Under the pieces are notes generated by a model. The model saw only the letters and a list, made by a program, of their open reading frames with translations, had not been told where the DNA came from and searched no databases. A program made the position numbers and the translations under genes. A DNA stretch of 64,000 bases from the NCBI GenBank assembly GCA_014338405.1, contig JTDE01000438.1, positions 7,552 through 71,551 of the forward strand. Direction: 5' to 3'. This document shows, in pieces, positions 45,170 through 59,600 of this stretch. Every line of letters begins with the position of its first letter. Positions within the stretch are counted from its first letter, which is position 1. Origin of the DNA: Paragonimus skrjabini miyazakii. Taxonomy: Eukaryota > Platyhelminthes > Trematoda > Plagiorchiida > Troglotrematidae.

Positions 45170-48100
45170 TAACTAACATGAATCAAAGTCCCAACCATTA
45201 AGAATGATAAAACAAAAACAGTAATCGTAAAACAATGAATACTACTATGACTTTCGAGGTTGTTGCAATTAGAAACAACGCCGTTGCGGTTAAACTTGGC
45301 GAAGGCATTTGTGACCCCAAGTCAACGTGCAGTTTATAAAAGTTTCCCTTAGTACACGTACCGTTCCAACAGAGCATTACTTATTAAGGTATGCTCTAAT
45401 AGGTCTTACCTATGGATGATACACCTATTTGAACCACCAACCGTAGGAAAAAGTTAACCTTAGTGTTGGTGAACCTAGCTAATGGAGGGTGTTCTCACCT
45501 TTACATTGTGTTCATTTCTTCCGACATGTTCCTTACTTTTGCATCATGCTTGGGTAATCACGACTCTGTTTTGTTGTCGCTATCTTTTTGTCTATGCTCG
45601 GCCTCTGTTGACTAAGATTGTTTGCTAACTACTGTCAGACGCTTCTCCTAATAATATCATACGGAGGGCTGATAATTCATTGCTTTGGTCACAAACGATT
45701 CATCCGATTGGCACGGTGCTGTGTGGTAGATAAGCTAATCGCCACTCTGAAGTAGCCTTTGATAAAAGACCACTGAGAAGGCACGTTTTTCCTCGTTATT
45801 CTTATCTGATTACCTAGCAATGGTTCGTTGGGACGCCGGTATTTAAAAAAATGCATGCTTCAACCAGGACCATTGTAAAACTGAAAAATCTTATAGTAGA
45901 ATTGGATGATCACACACTGACGATTCGGCGGGGGAATATTACAACGCAACAACCTTTTGCCATGACGAATCTGGATAAGACTTATGCACAACTGAAGAAT
46001 CAGCAGACTGCTTAATAAATCTGAAAAAACAGGTAGAGCGACTGACTTCAGCTTTCGGTATTGCTTTGAAACATTTATCAGAAACTCGTGTTCACGCAGT
46101 AGCTTTAGTCCTAATGAAAATAAATGAAGTCTTGATGGGAACTTCCATGAGATCATTGATAGTGCCTTTGTCATGGTGTAAATATGATTCATTTTACTTG
46201 CCCTGCTGTGATCCTCCTAAAGAAGCAGGACGGAGGTATTGTACTAGAACATCTATTGAGTGAATCATTTGTTTTTAGTTACTGAACCACTATTCCTCCA
46301 CCTAAAGAAGCAACTGATCATCGTTATAATAAAAACGGATTAGCTTCGAGTGGACTCAAATGTGCTCCTCTTTTAAAAGCCTAGATTTTATTTTGGCGCC
46401 AACAACAAGAATATATATATATTCAGACGCTTAGTAAAGTATGTACGGACGCATGTTCGAAGTAAATGTTAAAGAGGTGGCTGAGCTCTGTAATCAGGTC
46501 TCAATCGTTTTAATACCAGTTGAGGCACTATCAACAATGTACATTTATTTTGGACGCATAAATCCATCCACTCAACCCTGTATGTATTACTGATGTCACC
46601 TTAGCCAATGATTAGACGTCTGCTGTTTGAAATCTAAGCTGGGCGGACAAACAAACAATTATTGCATCAAACAGAGCAATGAACTCTACAGATACTGTCG
46701 AAATTCACAAATACATATATGCATAATGTGCTGTTGTAACGACTGCACCTGAAATATTGCTTGAACCATGCAAATATCGCTGCTTGAATAATCTTGGTCA
46801 GTTGTGCTAACGTAATCTGTATGTAAAAACAAATCCCCTTTGCCCCGTTTATCAAATGTATCAAGGTTTCATTTGAACTCAGCGCATCTTGATCAGTTTG
46901 GGTTTGTCCGCCAACAACCATAAATTTGATTAGTCATACTACTTATCCCTTGTTAGAAGTGCATTTTTCAGTAATACCGGTCTACTTTTCTGGAAGCTTA
47001 CTATCGTTTACGAATTGTACTTATCAAAAAATCGTTATCCATGGCTGATGATCAGGCATTCATTTTCATGTAATTCGCGTTTGTGTGTGTTTACGCATCA
47101 CAGGTAAAGCAAACGCTGCCCACGTGGTTTACTGCCTCTGTCTTTTTCGGTTATCAATTGATCCGTATATTTAGGGATTTTGAGTATTCAATTATGAACA
47201 CGAACATATCGGATCAACAAAACTGTGGGTGCAGAAATTAGGTTTGAGTTGTGTCTAGCTCACAGGTCAAACACGCAGACGTTTTCGGGTAAACAACCAC
47301 CAAAAATCATGTGTAATTTCGCCAGTGGCGGTTAGCACGTAAAAATTAAGAAATCTGTAGATTCATTCTTTTCTCGAAGAGCATCGGTGAGTAGCTTCTA
47401 GTGGAAGATGAACAGTGTGACAAGGTTTAATAGTTCAATTGCAGTAGTACGCAGTGAATCAGGGGGAAAAGTTTAGGAATTTTAACTACGCATGGATTGT
47501 TTTCGTGGCATTGCTTATGGTATTTCAATGTGGTAGAGTAATTTCTCTGAAGTAGCTTTTCTGGTCCCAGTCTATGGAGATGAGTGCTTGTAGGAGTCCA
47601 TTCTGACACCTGTGGAGCTCTTGATTTTGAAGTGTTGCTACCAAATGTTGAACTGGGGTGATTATGGAACATCTAGATTTTGAACTGTCGGGAGTACGAA
47701 AAGTTCACTATTGCAGAAGAAACACACCGGATACGTCCATGGATTTCCCACGCCGAATATAACCTGTTTTACTCGACATAAGTGCATCCAGCCAAAACAC
47801 TTTTTGTGTCTCTACGACCTATAAATAATGGTACCTCGGAACTTCCGTTCAGTTTGACTGCCTTTCTATCAGTTCATGTGCAGAAGTTTTGCAACTGAAG
47901 GTAGATATTTCTACTTGAGTCTACAAACATTGTTTTTGTTGGATGAGTGTTTTTGTCTGTTCATTATGCACTTAACATAAGTGTTTAACAACTTTTGTAA
48001 AGATACATAAGTTAGGAACAAATTTTTGCCTCTTCCTAAGTAATTATGGTTTGTGATAAGTTTGTTTCAACAAAACTTTAAAGTAGACAAATCTATAAAT

Positions 48101-51100
48101 TGTATTGAAGAAACGTTTTGTTTTGACGTGGTCACACGTATTTTTGTTGAAAAATTGGAAGCGTTTTTCGGTTACCTGCAAAAGAACTTAAGTTATCAGA
48201 GTTTCATTAGATAAAGTAACTGCACAACATATAGTTCTTTCACCTTTACGACTGATAAGAAAATAGTCTGGATGACATCTCCACTAAACATTTTACAAGT
48301 TCAAATTTTTCAGCCAGTCACACAAAAACAAGTACAGAAACGTTAATCTATTTATTCCAAACTTAAGACGTCCATTCTGTTGTCTGGAAAGTGACCAACT
48401 GGTTGGTTTTTGATAAAACTGTTCGGTGTCGTCTACAGAGTGTTTTCATAATAAATGTATGTCGATCCATTGTCTAATGTAGCACAGACGTTTGAGAAAA
48501 CCCCGTTGAGCATAAATGAATCAACGAAGTCACCCCCAGACTTGTGTGCTCGGCACACGCTTGTACATCAGCAACAAATGGACAGGGTACTCATACCCAA
48601 ATATCGTCTGCAATAATTGATACATCATTTAATTCCTTGGTATCACTTTATAAAAGTAAGTGCATAAAAAACTGTACACCTATCACCACTAAACAGACTA
48701 CCTACTGACGGCAGGAAAGATTGGTTTTAGATTAACTGATTCCCGAGCTCACCACGTTACTTTATCTCTCAGGTACGGATTAGAGATATTTCGTGTACAG
48801 TTTTACTGAAACTGATAGACAGGTTGAAATGTGCACGAACCTTTAGGATGAACTAATCAAATGGGACATTTTTGTGGGTTCTATTTACAGTCCGTCATTT
48901 TTAATCTGTCGATGTACAGTTTTTTCAGGTCATTTATGTTTGTCGCCAATTGTTTAAAGCAATCAATCACCTTGCCTCGAGCGCCTGACTGTCTGAGTTT
49001 ATGCGGTGGATTCTACCACACTTTACATATAGAAATATCTATTTGCTTAAGTTAATAAGTCGATTCAAGAGAAAAATTTCCCAACTAACATCGAATCATT
49101 TTTGATGAAATCTAAATTGAACGATTAGTATTTCATTGCCTGATAACAGTGGTAATTTATTTTCGTTTCACTGCACTTATTTGAATAGCACCCAGCAATT
49201 AGTGTTTGTAGACTTTCGCAGAGTCTTGATCAACGCCTGTTAACGTAATTAAGAATGACACGCCTCGAAATGGTGATAAATTGGGAAGGTAGACAAAACT
49301 CATTGTTCAAACTAGCTCTAGATGTAATGGATAGCCAGTACTGCAACAAGCACACTATAATCATTTGAAAGAATATAAATTGGTGTTTTTTTTCTTGGGA
49401 ATACCTATTTGAAAATTGCCGGTTTTCCTCAAGGTGGGTTAAAAAGTTGTCTAGATGGACTGATTTGACACGGTCTTGTGAGGCTCCACAAAATTTTAGT
49501 GAATTTGACAGCACTGCGGCTTGGGGGTCTGCGGACCCTGTGGTGTTCACCATCAAATCGCAAGACTTTCTGAGTAGGTTACTCCCTAACTACTGGAGTT
49601 GTCAGAATGGTAAATGTTAACAAAATGACAAATCGTTGAATTGTTATTACGACTGTTAAATGGTTTTGCAAACTTCTGTGACGAAACTCTCGTGTTTGGT
49701 GTTTTTATTCATTGAACAATACACACCAAAAAAACTTGAAAGTATGTGCCTTACAGAAACAACAATAAAGTCAAACAGATAGAAAAAACAAAGTCTAGTC
49801 TATAGCTTAGCAAAAAATGATGGCTTCAGTTCTATGGGCTTGACGGTTATGTGCGATATGCCATGTAGTGTTACAGAGAGTCTCTAATCAGTCGATTAGA
49901 ACTGTTCATAATTATTAGCTTAAATAATTACAAGAAGAATGAAAATGTCTAATGTTGTTCGATGAGACTAGTGGGTTGATCCTGTAAGCAAAGAATATTG
50001 CAGTGTATTGTTGGTAAATGGCCGTTATTCAGGACAGTTTGTGTTAACCGTGGGCTGTTAACTATTAACACGGAAAAACTTTTGCAGACCCAAATGATCG
50101 AGTTTATACTTGGCATTAAAAAGATATTGAGTTCTCTTCATCTGACTTAATAGGACGGCGAAAGGACGTTGCGAGATATGGAGATCTCTTATGTGAAGGT
50201 TAATTCTCGATGTCTCGGTCAACGCCAACATTTTGGGGGCAGGATCACAAATGAAGTAACGGGGTCCACTCTATGACCCATTGTAGATAAATGATTTGCG
50301 AATGAAGAAGCTGGGTTTCTGTTTAGATCTTGAGACACGGACTAGCGTTGAATCACCATCCGCATTAACCACTTCGGTGCACGTTCAACCTTTCTCTATC
50401 GAACGTTTTGGTCTATCCTATTGTGTGAAACACCGCAACCTCAGGCAGAATAGTACATGACAAGAGGGGAGAACGTTTCCGACGGAGAACGGAAGCGGCA
50501 GTAAACAGCAGTCTTACAAGTGGAAAATGACAAACGCAACTTTGTAGAGAGATACGTACAATCAAAAGCAGATCCCAACTCTCGAATCACGTCATCAGTG
50601 CTGTGGTTTCTCATGTACGGAAGATTCACGAAGGCTTGGTTCTTCGATGCTGACTGCAAGGGGTTTCAACAAATTTGGCAAAACACCCAGTTGCAAATAA
50701 GTCATTCCCAGAATACCGCTTTTCAGACTTGATATGGCTGGTTGCGCTCAAATACCTTGTCCAATGGAAAGACGCTCATAATAAACCAGTGAGCTGCTAG
50801 CACAAATAAAGGAACGTGTATGTACTGTCCACTTCAGCAGGCTTTCCGGTAAACGGGTCGGTAATATGTGCGGTTAGGCAATAAAATATGTGGGAAAGAC
50901 AATCAGTCGTGTAACTCTTCTTCCTGTGCGGTTGTAAGGTTTCGATAATTGAAATTAAGCTGGTACAAAAGAGTCAAAAAATAGACAATTGGTAAATACT
51001 GAGATATCGTCAACAATATTTATAGGGTAATGAACGGTCAGTATATACAGAAAGTCCATACTTCAGAAAAATACTAGCCAATATGAGACCCAACGAGCTG

Positions 51101-53190
51101 CCCACTGCTATGTCGTCAAATCACTCATAACCAAGTCCATCATGCCTGAACCGGATACATTCTGTGAAGAGAAGAAATATTCCTTCAAGATACTCAACAG
51201 AAATAAATAAAGAAATTTAAACCGAAACAGTCGTACAAGAGAAACAATTTTCTCATGCACAGACTTTGTGAAAAGGTTTACAGTAGTCAGTGCTTGTAAT
51301 CCAACTGGACATCCCAAAACAGGACTGTTCACTCATCCATTTTCAACTTTCATGTAAACACCCAATATACAGTGTGTCTGACTACAGTGTCGTTTGTCTC
51401 AGTTTAATCTTCCAGTGGTTGCTTCCTATCAATAATCACTGCTTTCAAGTCCATGTCCACCAAAATTAATCGGTGACTATCACGTAATAACCATACCGCA
51501 TCGGTTTTATCAGTCGTTAATTTAGAACGAGTTCATGCGAGAACTACTTTAGGGTGTAACCACCGCAGATAGACAATAATCTGCACGACACGGTCGGGCT
51601 TTCATATGGGATATATAATTACCCACAAGTCAAAACGATCTTATGTTCGACAAACATTTTACCATATATTAGCAATCAGCGTGCTATGTTCGTTGTCCCT
51701 TGTGTACAAGAATGCCGTTCCGCTCTGCAGTTCATTAGACGGAGACTTGCTTGCAGGAGATTCGGGAGGTTTGTAGATGCAGTGGTAATAATGTTGTGGA
51801 ATTCACCATTGACATAGTGTTGTGATCCAAGAACAAGGATGGCACAAGGGTTATTTATTCGACCAAGCAATACAGGGGTTAAGCATTGAAACAAAACCTG
51901 AAACAAAACCACTCATTTGCACGCGGTATTCAGCCTCAGACCGTCTCGGCTGCCGCAGACGCCAATGCTCAGTTTCATTAAGTAGCAGGGACTCCCATAG
52001 GTGATACTGCACTCTGATTTTCCTTTCTGCACTTTTCCTGCGGCTTGTAGCATGTCAAAATATATGCTCCGATCCTACTACTGAATAGCAGTTGTATGAG
52101 TAGTATGTTACGATCGCTCAACTCCACTACAATAGTATATAGACCAACATTTCCATTACTAAGAGGGAGATTTTTTGTCACAAATTTTCTCACCATCGCT
52201 TCAACTTCTTAGGCTCTGCTCCCTAAAATGCCGTTCATTCCGTTCAAATATTTCGTAAGATATAATTTTTTGACAGTGTTAAGACTATCATCGTAAGCTT
52301 AGTAGTTTAGACAACCATAAGCTTGTTCTCTCTTATTTAGCCACCAACAGTGAAAACTGAACTTTAGTTATCATACTTTATTCCTAAGCCCACAACATAC
52401 TACCACTACATATCTTCATGCTTAGATTTACTGTACGGAAAGAGTTCTTCCGTGGCTTATCAATATGTTTCCTCTCAGTCGCTGCACCTTTTGAGCTGGA
52501 TGCCTGATAGACATTTGGTGACTTTCACTTAAAAGTTCTATACCATCCATTGGAATAACTCAGTCGGAGATCAGTAGCTTCGGTCGGCCAGCGGCTACCC
52601 CTGTAACAGCGGACCGTTTTAGGTTATTTTTACAGAAGTTAGGTACCGCTCAGAGCTTTCTCCAGTTTTTCTAGTTTTGGTAGATTTTTTGGCTGGCTTA
52701 GCTAAGGAACAAACACTAGGTTCAAGGTTTGTACCTGTTAATGCGCTGCACCGGAGCTCAATTCGAAAGATGAACATCGTTCCAAGCACGGTTGGGATGG
52801 ACTTGGTTAAAACCATTCGTGTGCACTCATTTTGAATTGGGTACATTCCAACTAGCAGGCATTTTCAGTGAAGATATGTGTTGTGTTGGAAGTACATACG
52901 AGTGAGTGCGCGCCAACCCATTTTCGGTGGTTCGCCCCAGTCTAGGATTTCAATGCTCTACGATTAGTTGACCGCAGTAAATACAGGGTTTATACAGATT
53001 CCTTTTGGGTGCACAATTGATGGTTGAAATACTTGATGAAAAAAACCTCGTCCGTCGTTAGCGGTAATGACAAAACCGGAAGTAATAATTAATGCATTGA
53101 AAGCTGCATTGAAACTCTTACCCAAAGCATAGTTTCCGGACACAAACAGTTGAGGCAGCACACCCAAATATATCGACACAATTTACTATT
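45170..53190. other. No recognisable gene or repeat over 8 kb
   Basis: No identifiable gene. The longest open frames, 45860-46192 (minus, 110 codons) and 49230-49556 (minus, 108 codons), lack any domain or motif known to me. A short ATATAT tract lies at 46411-46422. This could be intronic or intergenic DNA. Confidence 0.5.
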
Positions 53191-53272
53191 TCAGTTTGAA
53201 CATCACCCACAATTGATCGCAGCTGTCGCATTCCCATAAACTTTCAAGTCGGCCCCTTCGGAACGACAGGAG

Positions 53273-53315
53273 CACTAGACTCGAGTTTCGCGCTCATTAG
53301 AGCTCGTCAGTAGTA
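53273..53315 (-). ncRNA. Hammerhead ribozyme, near-intact
   Basis: The minus strand reads TACTA, CTGACGA, GCTCT-AATG-AGCGC, GAAA, CTCGAG, TC, TAGTG. Both core boxes are intact and helix III is the loopless palindrome CTCGAG. Helix II has one mismatch (U opposite C) and helix I one G-U pair. Some activity as a dimer is plausible. Confidence 0.83.
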
Positions 53316-53334
53316 CATATCATCGCCACTGCCG

Positions 53335-53389
53335 GGACTTGAACCACGGACACGCTGTTCATGAGACAACCATGTTTACCACTGCGCCA
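53335..53389 (-). promoter_or_regulatory. Internal Pol III promoter-like A and B boxes
   Basis: The A box TGGCGCAGTGG (53379-53389) and B box GGTTCAAGTCC (53335-53345) both fit the tRNA-gene consensus, about 33 bases apart. They lie immediately upstream of the hammerhead in the sense direction, so a Pol III transcript would contain the ribozyme near its 5' end. Confidence 0.7.
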
Positions 53390-53624
53390 CTGATCTCACG
53401 TTGGGCACGACCGAATTATCATATGTGAACGCTCAACCACTTTCGCTTGTGAGTAACGATCATGTTGCCCGATCGTCTCGAAATGGAGACACAGTAACTG
53501 TCCTGTTAACTCGAATCGATAACCCCGCGATTAGGACTTCCTAGACAGGTCGAAGTCTCCGATCTCATTAAACGAGATTTTAGATTACTGATGAGTAGTC
53601 AGGGATTTGGTTTATTTCAATTTA

Positions 53625-56600
53625 TTATGCTTTAGATAAATATCCACGAAATGACTCCAGTAAATGCTGCTTTCCGATACGAAATGAGCGAGTCACATCG
53701 GTTGATGTTACCCGTGAATTCATAAAAATAGTCTGATACTACCAAGATCTCCAGTGAGCTTTGCATTTATTGTGTCACAAAAGTAGCTTTCTTTACAAAG
53801 GCTACTCACCTGGTCGCAACCGACCACTTTTGAAGAGTGAAGTTTATCAAGAATTCGACTGTATTCTGGGCGGAAAACCCCGGGTGAAAGCATTTTTCCC
53901 AAAACTTATGGCCATTAAACAAGTGTTGTGCCATCGTGCCTTTCAAGGTGTCAAAAAGCCCAAGGTCGATTGATTTCAATAAAACGTTGTACTGCTTCAA
54001 TGACCTACTCACTCATATGATTTACAACATGTACATGTAAAAATGATCCAAAGTAGTAGATCTGAGACTAAAACAGTCCGATTCCATTGATAAAGCCTTC
54101 GACAAGGCAAGTTTATGGCGGTGATATTATAAGCTATACAATAATTTGAGTCCCAAATGTGGAATGCGATGCATAAGAATGGAAGACTGAAGAAAATTTG
54201 AACCCATTGAACAGCGTAGTGATATTTTGAGCGTCTTTGAGTAACAGTCATTAACGAGGTGTTCGCGTTTACAGAGTAAGTTTATTTCTATAGTCAACTG
54301 TGTGAATGAAAGAGAATTAAAACACTGACAGAATAACTGGAACTAGGATGGAAAATTCTTATCTAAATCCTTGTTTGTTCTTCCGGAATCTTGTGCTTCT
54401 TGTAGGTAAGAAATGGATGAGACATAATAAATAGGTCGGAGAATCACTATATATATGACACATCCTTGATCTAATGACCTGAGGAATATTTTACAAAATC
54501 GTTTGGCAGAATACCATTCAGCGATTTAAAGTTTGGTTTATTGATGAGAGCTATTATTCGGAAATACTTAATGTGAACTGTTTAGGAGAATTAGGAAGCC
54601 AGTGTAGCACAGGTTACGCGAAATTGTCATATAGATAGAAAACGCGCAACCTACAAATTTTGGTGATTAACTCGAATAACGCCTAGACATTTTTACGTAA
54701 AGCATAATGAATGTCATTTGGAGACTACGCTCAGCTGACTTTTACCCGGGTTCATCTGAAACGATTCGAAATGAACTGAACTCTACGGAGCCTCCAGAGT
54801 TTATCAGATAATTTCTATGGTCATGTTAAATACTGGTTACCTAAGGAACGAGATAATCTAGTTGTGGTTTTAATCTGTGAGAAACAGTAGCTCTATCCGA
54901 TACCTTTCATTTCTTCCCCTGGTGACATTACAACTGTTCCCCCAATGCACTGTTTTAAAAATGTCATGCAGTGAGTACAACAAATTTTATAAGCCAGTGA
55001 TTACAAACACATAAGCCTTGTAGTTCCGCAAGAGTTTCTTCACGCAGCGGACTTTGCCAGTAAACATTACCCGAATATGACAAGAACGTCATCAAGTTCA
55101 GCATGGGGTGAAAGTAAAAACTTCATTCTAAATCAAACTTTTGAGCTTCAATATAACGCACTCTCGTGGTCTCATGTTTTGTTTGTTCTGAATGGAGGAT
55201 GAAAAACGATCAGTTTCTCAAAACTGATCACTTTAAGCATACTAGGCTGAAAATGTTGGATGGAAGAGAAATCAGCATTTGTGATCCTGTTAAGAAAACC
55301 GTTTTGTTTCAAACGCAAACATTTTCTTTGGTAATTGTTCAATTCAACATCAGTCCCAAATCAAACCCTGATTTTAACAGGAAACAGACAAAATCACCAG
55401 CACATCTTTTTCTCAAATTCTGCTAGATTTTGGAAAACAATTTTAACGTAACGGTAACTCGATGACAGACATCAACGAACACTTTATGCTACAAAATGTC
55501 TCCCAACGGTTGTTTCGTCATATTGAGCTGAGATTAACCAGACATTATTAAACTGACCCATAAAAGGTATTATCAAATCAAACCAAACTTGCAAGTAAGT
55601 AGGGTATGACTTATGGCCGATAATCAGGGAACGGACACACTCAAAGCGTTTTAAGCAATTAGTTCCCAGAATGCAGTTGAGTGAAGCAATTTAAAGAGTC
55701 AAATCATGCTATGTGCTGTAAAGTAACATTTCGTTAAGTCTATTTCTGTGAACAATAGTCCTAACTTGAAACGTTTTCACTTGCATGTCCATGATATTTT
55801 GCATTATGCCTGTCTCACTTTTTCTTTTGTACCTTGTGGATCATAGTCTGAATGTTCATCAACGAGTTGAATGCAAAAAAAGAACAATTTTTGAGACGCA
55901 TGTGACTGTCTGAAATTTTTTTACTCCAAAGCAAACTTTAGTAAAAGTTTGGCGATACGTTACAACCAATGGATAAAATTTTTATGAGGTATGCGATAGC
56001 CAGCTATTAAATTTGTGTGACACTTGAATCTGTGTGCTGTTTCAAAATATGCGATTCAGAACCGGGGATGTTTTCATACTTCGTTTATGCGAATTCGGAT
56101 ACTCACATCTGTCTAATGTAAGACGGGCTAATCTACTCCGTTTAAATGATGGAATGAGTGTAAAGCAGATATATTTGTGAAAGTACGACATACAACCAGT
56201 CTTTGTATCAGAAATAACTGTATCACTGGTAGACAGTCGCTTGTTCATTAAGCCACGGTTTTAGTTGGCATGCTTTTCATTGCCAGTCTATGTAACATCA
56301 ACAGCATGCAAAAATGAGGAAGTATAAGTTTGAGGTTCGTGATTGTCCATACTTGAAGCCCTGTAGTGGAATATTTTGTTCCAGCCAATCACGCAGAAAG
56401 ATTGATTGTGCATGGGCTATGGTTTTTGTATATTCATAAGTCCAACGTATAAGTAATCGTTAGTGCTGTGTGCTTGCACGAATTTGAGACCTCAATTATG
56501 CATACAAATTTGTATGCACTGACCATATCAACTTAGTTGGTGATGAAGCGCTCGGAATCTCAATGACAGGCTCAAAAACAACAGAATATCCGAACCATCC

Positions 56601-59600
56601 AGCAAAGCCATTAATTCCACCAATATTTCCAGCAATCCAAAATGACCGTAGTTTCAGTTTTATGGTTTCTGCTACGTTTTAACTGCTTATGTAACAACTC
56701 TTTAAAGCAGCGGTATTATGTTTAACAGGTAACTTTATTCATTACTGACGCTGGCTACATTTCTGCTAGTGCGATACGGCTGTATGATATGAATACGCTC
56801 CTGGGAAAACAAGAGGCAAGAATGATGTATTATGATAAAAAGTGTGAACACGGCCAAAGATATGTGGCTGGTTGATTAGGTGGACAAGAGGATTGTGCAC
56901 AGCAATGTCATTTTAATGTTCATACAGTTTGAACTTTCCACCAAGAAGCCTGTGTGGATGCCGAATAGAAAGAAATCAACAATGCACTGTTGTGCGCCAC
57001 AAACTGTTAGAAAAATAACCAAAGATAAACACATCAAAGGCTTCAACTAGATCAAAACGTTGGAATTTAATCACCAGTTTCTTCGGTAAAACTATCGCTT
57101 GTTTTAGATTGTTGTAAGAAAAGACAATCGAACTATAATTAAGCAACACTAATCATAGAAGACAACAGTTTTGTGGCCAAGTCCCTTCGAATTATAGAAA
57201 GATCAGCTGACAGTAACAGTTTATGGCCACCATTTTTGGGGATACAAACTAGAAAACAGTCACTAACCGTTAGCCATGCATTGGTTTGACATCAGTTAGT
57301 AGCATTCTGTCAAGGTTTCCAAAAGTAAGAACACCCCAGACTTTGTCGAATGCATTCAAACAATCAGGGGAAATGTCCAGAAGTAACTATCGTAATCAGG
57401 ACGTGCAATCGCCTGCAGATGATTGAACAGTATCGTTTTGGTGCATATGTTTCTCGTTAGGCCGACCAAAATCATTCAGGGTAAATAAGAGAAATTCTTA
57501 CAGTTACCACCTACTAAGTATGACCTGAATACTATTTATAATATTTTCGGCTTTGAAACGCGAAGCGTATTCCATTTTTTAATAATATTATCGACACTGT
57601 CTATCATGGTCATTTAGTGGGTTGGATATTACTAGAGTTGGCATAATTGATTCGACCGTTTGAATATGTGTGATGTTAACAGACTATTAAACTTCCTGCT
57701 ATTCCATAAATTATTTTGCTTTCACAAAGTACACAAAGAGTTTAGAAAGAAACACTGTTGGGCTAAACCATTACCACGTTTATCACAATACAATATGCTG
57801 GATTTTGGAATTGTATGATTTTGTTAGCACTAAGAGAAACTGGTAGAAAAAATCGCCGGTTCTAATGATATTGAAAACCACGAGAAAGAGACTCATAAAA
57901 TGCACATTCTAAGGTTAGTGGCACACGAGATTGCCTTAGAAGTTGTAGTGGATCAATCACCCTCAGGCTAAATGAAAGAACTAATCCAATTTTCAGTAGG
58001 CCATCGAATATATGATTTGACTTGCAGCAAGCACTCCATTAATGGCCAATCTAAAACATCCTACTAAAGACTTTCTTAATTCAGCGTAAGTAGCTTGCGT
58101 TAAGCATAAGCTTGACACAAATGACCAGAAAACTGAACATAACCATGGGATAAACTGATAGTCATAATAACTGCGATACAGTGAAAATATGATCAACACC
58201 TCACTACTCGTTTTAATCAGCTCTTGTATAACAAACGCAGCAGTGCGCTTGTTGTTTGATTGATAAGTACAAGTTGGGTTTCTATTCCGTTGGTTGTTAT
58301 TTATTCTAATCTGTTATCAATCCAATGCTGACTCGCTGGCACTGAGACAAACATGATTTTTTCACGTCCAACACAAATTTGGCTAGACATATGCTTTTTC
58401 GGATTCTTCCCCGTTGATTCTGAAGATCTTGTAATCACGAGCAGATTGTACTAACATCTTCATTTGCCTGTTAACACTAGTGTTGTGTGGATTTTTGGAA
58501 AAGAACCGCTATCTAAGCTGTTATTGGTACTGATAGTGTCAAACCAAAACGGTCCAGGATCACTTCAAATTCTTTCCATGCACGTTATCTTCGTGGAAAA
58601 TTGTATGCGTATGCTATGACAATTACAGGATTCTGTTGGACTGGCAAGATCAGAAGGAGAAAATATACGTGCTGTTGTATGGTTAGAATAAGTATACTAA
58701 TATCCTTCATATACAGACTCGTGGTTTTTCAACGAACGAATAATTCAGTCTCAAAACTGCGTGACTTAACATGCAGCTATCGGTTAAAGACCACATATCG
58801 GCTCCATGTGTATTCTTAAATGAGAATAGCACATATTCTGCTTACTATCCAGCGATCTAGAAACGACATTATGCAAATTATGTCCTTCAGTCAGAGCTGT
58901 TATGATTATGCATTCCAGACACACGTTACAATTCTATTCTACCCACAGCTCAGTTTGTCTGTCATCATGTCAACGAGATTTTGCGTTTCTATTATGGATT
59001 AGATAAATGTTGGAATTATAACTGACAACGGCTGATTCTAGTAGTTAACATTTGCTAATCATCAACCAAAAATGTTCAGCAAGGCAGAAAGTGTTTCACA
59101 ATATTGCCATGCTAATAAATGGAGCAAAGTGGTATGTTTACTTCGTTCAGCTATTACCCACATAACCAATCCAACCCCGTTGGCTTTCCGGCTGAAAGTT
59201 TACAACAAAAAAGGTCTGGCTGAGAAATCTGCACAAATGAAAAAACTATAGCCAATTTTGTGTGTCGTTGAATTTATGACAACCAAAACTCCCGCATTAA
59301 TTATGGGAACTTGTACATAGGATCTAAACGTTATGTGACACTGATATGTGCGGTCAAAAACGGCTTTTTCTAGAGTTTATCATAAATATTCTGTGTAATT
59401 TCAACACAACGAGATTATTTTGCTTCGGAATAGGCGATCGATTAGCAACCGCAATTGTTAGTGCGAGACAATGATGATGCGCATTCAAATTTATTGATGA
59501 ACGGCAATTTTAGGAATAACTGATGCATGCGGAGCAGAAAAATTATCTGTTTATCTCGGTGATCAACAAACTTGGAAAATGAACGTAATTGAAACTTTAT

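Larger units (their letters stand above)
53193..53620 (-). repeat. Hammerhead/tRNA-type SINE-like repeat, near full-length
   Basis: An antisense unit, one of the best preserved. The minus strand gives the junction word ACTACTCATCAGTAATC, then a 5' module with CGCGGGGTTATCGATTCGAG and GAGACGATCGGGCAACATGA. The tRNA-like part at about 53330-53395 follows, then the hammerhead (53273-53315) and a 3' module ending at ATTGTGGGTGATGTTCAAAC. The second junction copy at the other end is only partly visible. Confidence 0.9.

Noticed and set aside
45860..46192. 110-codon minus-strand frame
   Set aside because: No start context, domain or similarity is apparent, and frames of this length are expected occasionally in a 64 kb window.
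49230..49556. 108-codon minus-strand frame
   Set aside because: The predicted peptide shows no motif or family pattern and no neighbouring exons.
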